Source: Candidatus Omnitrophota bacterium
GTDB lineage: Bacteria > Omnitrophota > Gorgyraeia > Duberdicusellales > 4484-171
Assembly: GCA_030631705.1 (NCBI GenBank)
Contig: DAOVKQ010000017.1
Coordinates: forward strand, 1-8,182
Direction: 5' to 3'
DNA length: 8,182 bases
Shown in pieces: positions 6,294 through 8,182 of the stretch. Position numbers and translations under genes: made by a program. The notes beneath the pieces are model-generated. The model made no database searches. It saw only the letters and a program-made list of their open reading frames with translations, and had not been told where the DNA came from. Every line of letters begins with the position of its first letter. Within the stretch, counting starts at the first letter, position 1.

Positions 6294-7058
6294 TCAGGAT
6301 GCCTGACAAAAGAAAACCTGATAGGTCACAATAATCTTTCCAAATCTTTTTCGATATATTTCCTCAAGCTTATCTATCGCGCGGGGCGTCCAGAAACCTT
6401 TACGATTAATTCCTTCACCGCGCGCGCCGGTATATTTTATTTTGCGCAAAAGTTCCCATAAGGTAGAAATTTCTTCACTCAGTATTTCTGCCGTCACGGT
6501 AACTTGTTTAAAAATACGTTCAAGAATCTTAACTATCTTATCCTTTCCGATAAAATTGCGCGAAGCTATACATACATTATCACCATAAAGTTCCGCGAGG
6601 GAACTGTTAAGTTCAACAAAGGTATCCGGCCCAAATATTGAAAATAAAACAACCCCTTTTTCTTTAAGCAATTCTTTATACTGAAAAAGAGCTTTCCTTA
6701 AATCTTCAAACCACTGAAAGCTTACATTTGAACTTATAAGATCAAACCGGCCGCTATTCTCCGCTTTTTCGGCGTCAGCTACGATAAACTCTATTTTTTC
6801 ATAATCGAACTTTGCCTTCGCAATCTCAACCATATTTTGTGATATATCCAGGGCTTTTATCTGCGCATGGGGAAACTTATTTCTTAAAAGCCGGGTATAA
6901 TTCCCGGTTCCGCAGCCAATATCGAGAATATTACGAAAACCATTTGTTTGGATTTTAGCAATCAATTTCAAAGCGCAAAGGTTCTGTACGGACGAATACC
7001 TATCATAGTAACCGGCATAATGGGAAAAATTCTGTTTTATTAATTCTTTGTTAATCAT
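6294..7058 (-). CDS. bioC: Malonyl-ACP O-methyltransferase BioC
   Basis: This 254-residue class-I SAM methyltransferase caps malonyl-ACP as its methyl ester. Fatty-acid synthase can then elongate it to the pimeloyl-ACP methyl ester used for biotin. Visible marks are FSHYAGYYDRYSSVQ at 11-25 (the BioC N-terminal helix), the SAM loop ILDIGCGTGNYT at 44-55, ALDISQNM at 69-76, LISSNVSFQWFEDL at 107-120, VLFSIFGPDTFVEL at 137-150 and WELLRKIKYTGARG at 201-214. The FGP-T-EL and IK-TGA motifs are specific to BioC among methyltransferases. The ATG at 7058 overlaps the esterase stop as ATGA (7055-7058), with no strong SD, so initiation is probably by coupling. The length is normal and no key residue is missing. 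Confidence 0.95.
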   Translation of the reverse strand: MINKELIKQNFSHYAGYYDRYSSVQNLCALKLIAKIQTNGFRNILDIGCGTGNYTRLLRNKFPHAQIKALDISQNMVEIAKAKFDYEKIEFIVADAEKAENSGRFDLISSNVSFQWFEDLRKALFQYKELLKEKGVVLFSIFGPDTFVELNSSLAELYGDNVCIASRNFIGKDKIVKILERIFKQVTVTAEILSEEISTLWELLRKIKYTGARGEGINRKGFWTPRAIDKLEEIYRKRFGKIIVTYQVFFCQAS

Positions 7059-7747
7059 CTTATATACCGGGAAAAACTTTTCTTTAAAAAAGGCATATGG
7101 CCGGAATCCTTAACAACAATAAACTTTGCCCGCGGCAGTCTAGCTTTAAGTCTCTTTGCCTCTGCTAAAGGCGCGATTCCATCAAATTCACCGTGAACAA
7201 TTTTTATCTTCTCTATTGCTTCTAAACCCTCTGTGCTAATTTTTGTCTTCGCGAGATAATCGATTCCGCCGATAAGAGAATCAAGCTGCATATCTTTACA
7301 ATATTTCTTAATAAAGTTTGTTTTGAAATAATCCCTGCACTCATCGTCATAGAAACACTGGGAGTAAAACTTATATAAATATCCTTTTTTATTTTCTCTA
7401 AGGTAGTTTCTTGTTTCGTCAAGCTCTTCCTGGTTATATTTTTCTCTTATGCTTACTAAAATAAGCTCATCCACATAAGAACTGTACTTTGCGCTAAACT
7501 CACAGGCCAAAAATCCGCCTAAAGACCAGCCGAATAATGAAACTTTGTCTAAACTATACTCCCGGTAGGCAAGCAAAAGCCCTTGTTCAAAAGTAAAGGG
7601 CGAAAAATCAAGCGGAATTAAATAATTGAATTTTAAATCCAGCCTTTCGAAAATCCGGTAGTCGCTGGCCCATCCGGGAATTAAAACAATCGATAAATCC
7701 TCCCCTCTATCTAAAAATTTAAAAGTGGTAGATTGCGCGGATATCAT
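7055..7747 (-). CDS. Alpha/beta hydrolase, probable pimeloyl-ACP methyl ester esterase (BioH role)
   Basis: This protein of 230 residues (from ATG 7747) is an alpha/beta hydrolase with a visible triad: nucleophile S75 in GWSLGG, D189 in HGEFDGIAP and H217 in DSGHMPF. The early strand LIPGWASDYRIF at 22-33 supplies the oxyanion loop region. Residues about 100-168 form a short, charged and aromatic cap. Its place between bioF and bioC, with an ATGA overlap onto bioC, argues that it removes the methyl group from pimeloyl-ACP methyl ester. That step is done by BioH, BioG, BioJ, BioK, BioV and other unrelated or distant esterases in different bacteria. It resembles BioH in its motifs but is shorter than E. 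coli BioH (256 residues), and it lacks the BioG look. I cannot assign it to a named class. The ATG at 7747 has SD AGAGGA six bases upstream and overlaps bioF by 29 bp; a TTG at 7753 is too close to that SD. Confidence 0.8.
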   Translation of the reverse strand: MISAQSTTFKFLDRGEDLSIVLIPGWASDYRIFERLDLKFNYLIPLDFSPFTFEQGLLLAYREYSLDKVSLFGWSLGGFLACEFSAKYSSYVDELILVSIREKYNQEELDETRNYLRENKKGYLYKFYSQCFYDDECRDYFKTNFIKKYCKDMQLDSLIGGIDYLAKTKISTEGLEAIEKIKIVHGEFDGIAPLAEAKRLKARLPRAKFIVVKDSGHMPFLKKSFSRYIR

Positions 7748-8182
7748 CGACAATCCTCTCCAATATTTCTCTTGTGTGATAATAGGTTAAAGAAAACCTT
7801 AACCGCGCTTCTTTGGCAGGCACTGTCGGCTCCCTTATGGGAAGAACCCACCAGCCTTTGTTTTGAAGCGCCTGAGCCAAATTTAGGGCTCTTTTACTTT
7901 CTCTCACAATCAAAGGAACTATTTGCGAACAGCCTTTAACAGAAAAATCTTTTTGTTTCAGGTTATTACGAAAAACCCGGGTATTTTCTAAAAGCTCCTT
8001 TCTGCGAAAAGGTTCTTCTTTTATTAATTCCAGGCTGGCTAAATTAACGGCGATTACAGAAGGCGGGAGAGCCGTAGAATAAATAAAACTTCTGCATGCA
8101 TTTACCAAATAATCTTTTACTTTTTCTGAACAGGCAAAATAAGCTCCAAAACTTCCCAGAGCCTTACTAAAAGTCCCCATTA
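7719..8182 (-). CDS. bioF: 8-amino-7-oxononanoate synthase BioF, C-terminal part
   Basis: The last 153 residues of a PLP-dependent alpha-oxoamine synthase are present; the reading frame stays open at the right edge, so the start and the N-terminal half lie outside. BioF condenses pimeloyl-ACP (or -CoA) with L-alanine to give KAPA. The first visible residues MGTFSKALGSFGAY carry the Schiff-base lysine (SKA). FIYSTALPPSVIA follows, and the C-terminal domain includes LRFSLTYYHTREILERIVDDI. The same fold is used by Kbl (2-amino-3-ketobutyrate ligase) and SPT; the biotin neighbours decide for BioF. The methionine at 8180 is internal, not the start. The gene overlaps the esterase by 29 bp, which suggests coupled translation. 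It is the most upstream biotin gene visible, so the operon promoter and any BirA operator lie outside the window. Confidence 0.93.
   Translation of the reverse strand, partial: MGTFSKALGSFGAYFACSEKVKDYLVNACRSFIYSTALPPSVIAVNLASLELIKEEPFRRKELLENTRVFRNNLKQKDFSVKGCSQIVPLIVRESKRALNLAQALQNKGWWVLPIREPTVPAKEARLRFSLTYYHTREILERIVDDIRAIYHF

Noticed and set aside
6277..6309. TTG at 6309 as the bioD start
   Set aside because: It would give an unusually long hydrophobic N-terminal extension before the P-loop and overlap bioC by 16 bp. ATG 6276 fits the family length better, although neither start has a good SD.
7222..7422. A minus-strand ORF inside the esterase gene in another frame
   Set aside because: It lies wholly within a gene with a complete hydrolase triad, has no SD or domain signature, and is a frame shadow.

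Overview
The window is an AT-rich bacterial segment with every recognisable gene on the minus strand, so transcription runs from high to low coordinates. It carries most of a biotin-synthesis operon, a branched-chain amino-acid gene (ilvD), a metabolite-repair gene (nnrE), a lone chemotaxis adaptor (cheW) and an exported rhodanese-like protein cut by the window edge. Shine-Dalgarno sites are classical (GAGGAGG before cheW and ilvD), there are no introns, and promoters look sigma-70-like. No gene fixes the phylum. The mix of a complete pimeloyl-making biotin route, CheW and an exported rhodanese suggests a free-living bacterium, possibly from an uncultured candidate phylum such as Omnitrophota, but that is only an impression.

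Biotin block (8182 down to 4209): bioF (its 5' part lies outside the window), an alpha/beta hydrolase in the position of the pimeloyl-ACP methyl ester esterase, bioC, bioD and bioA. The genes overlap or nearly touch, so they are very probably one transcript. Together they take malonyl-ACP (methylated by BioC and then elongated by fatty-acid synthase) through demethylation, KAPA (BioF), DAPA (BioA) and dethiobiotin (BioD). The last enzyme, BioB, is not in the window and may lie upstream of bioF.

Middle block (4208 to 1574): a 145-bp gap with a good promoter and a possible leaderless 25-codon ORF precedes ilvD. A 66-bp gap follows, then nnrE. No terminator is visible between bioA and ilvD, so read-through from the biotin genes plus an internal promoter is likely.

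Lower block (1573 to 1): the 256-bp gap between nnrE and cheW is the most structured non-coding stretch. It holds competing hairpins at the nnrE end, a consensus TTGACA promoter with an extended -10, and a strong intrinsic terminator lying between that promoter and cheW. It could encode a small RNA of about 110 nt or an attenuating leader. cheW is followed by a 117-bp gap with a promoter candidate, then a secreted tandem-rhodanese gene that runs off the left edge.

No mobile element, CRISPR array, tRNA or rRNA was seen. I found no clear undescribed system. The best leads are the cheW leader RNA, the leaderless ORF before ilvD and the unclassified biotin esterase.
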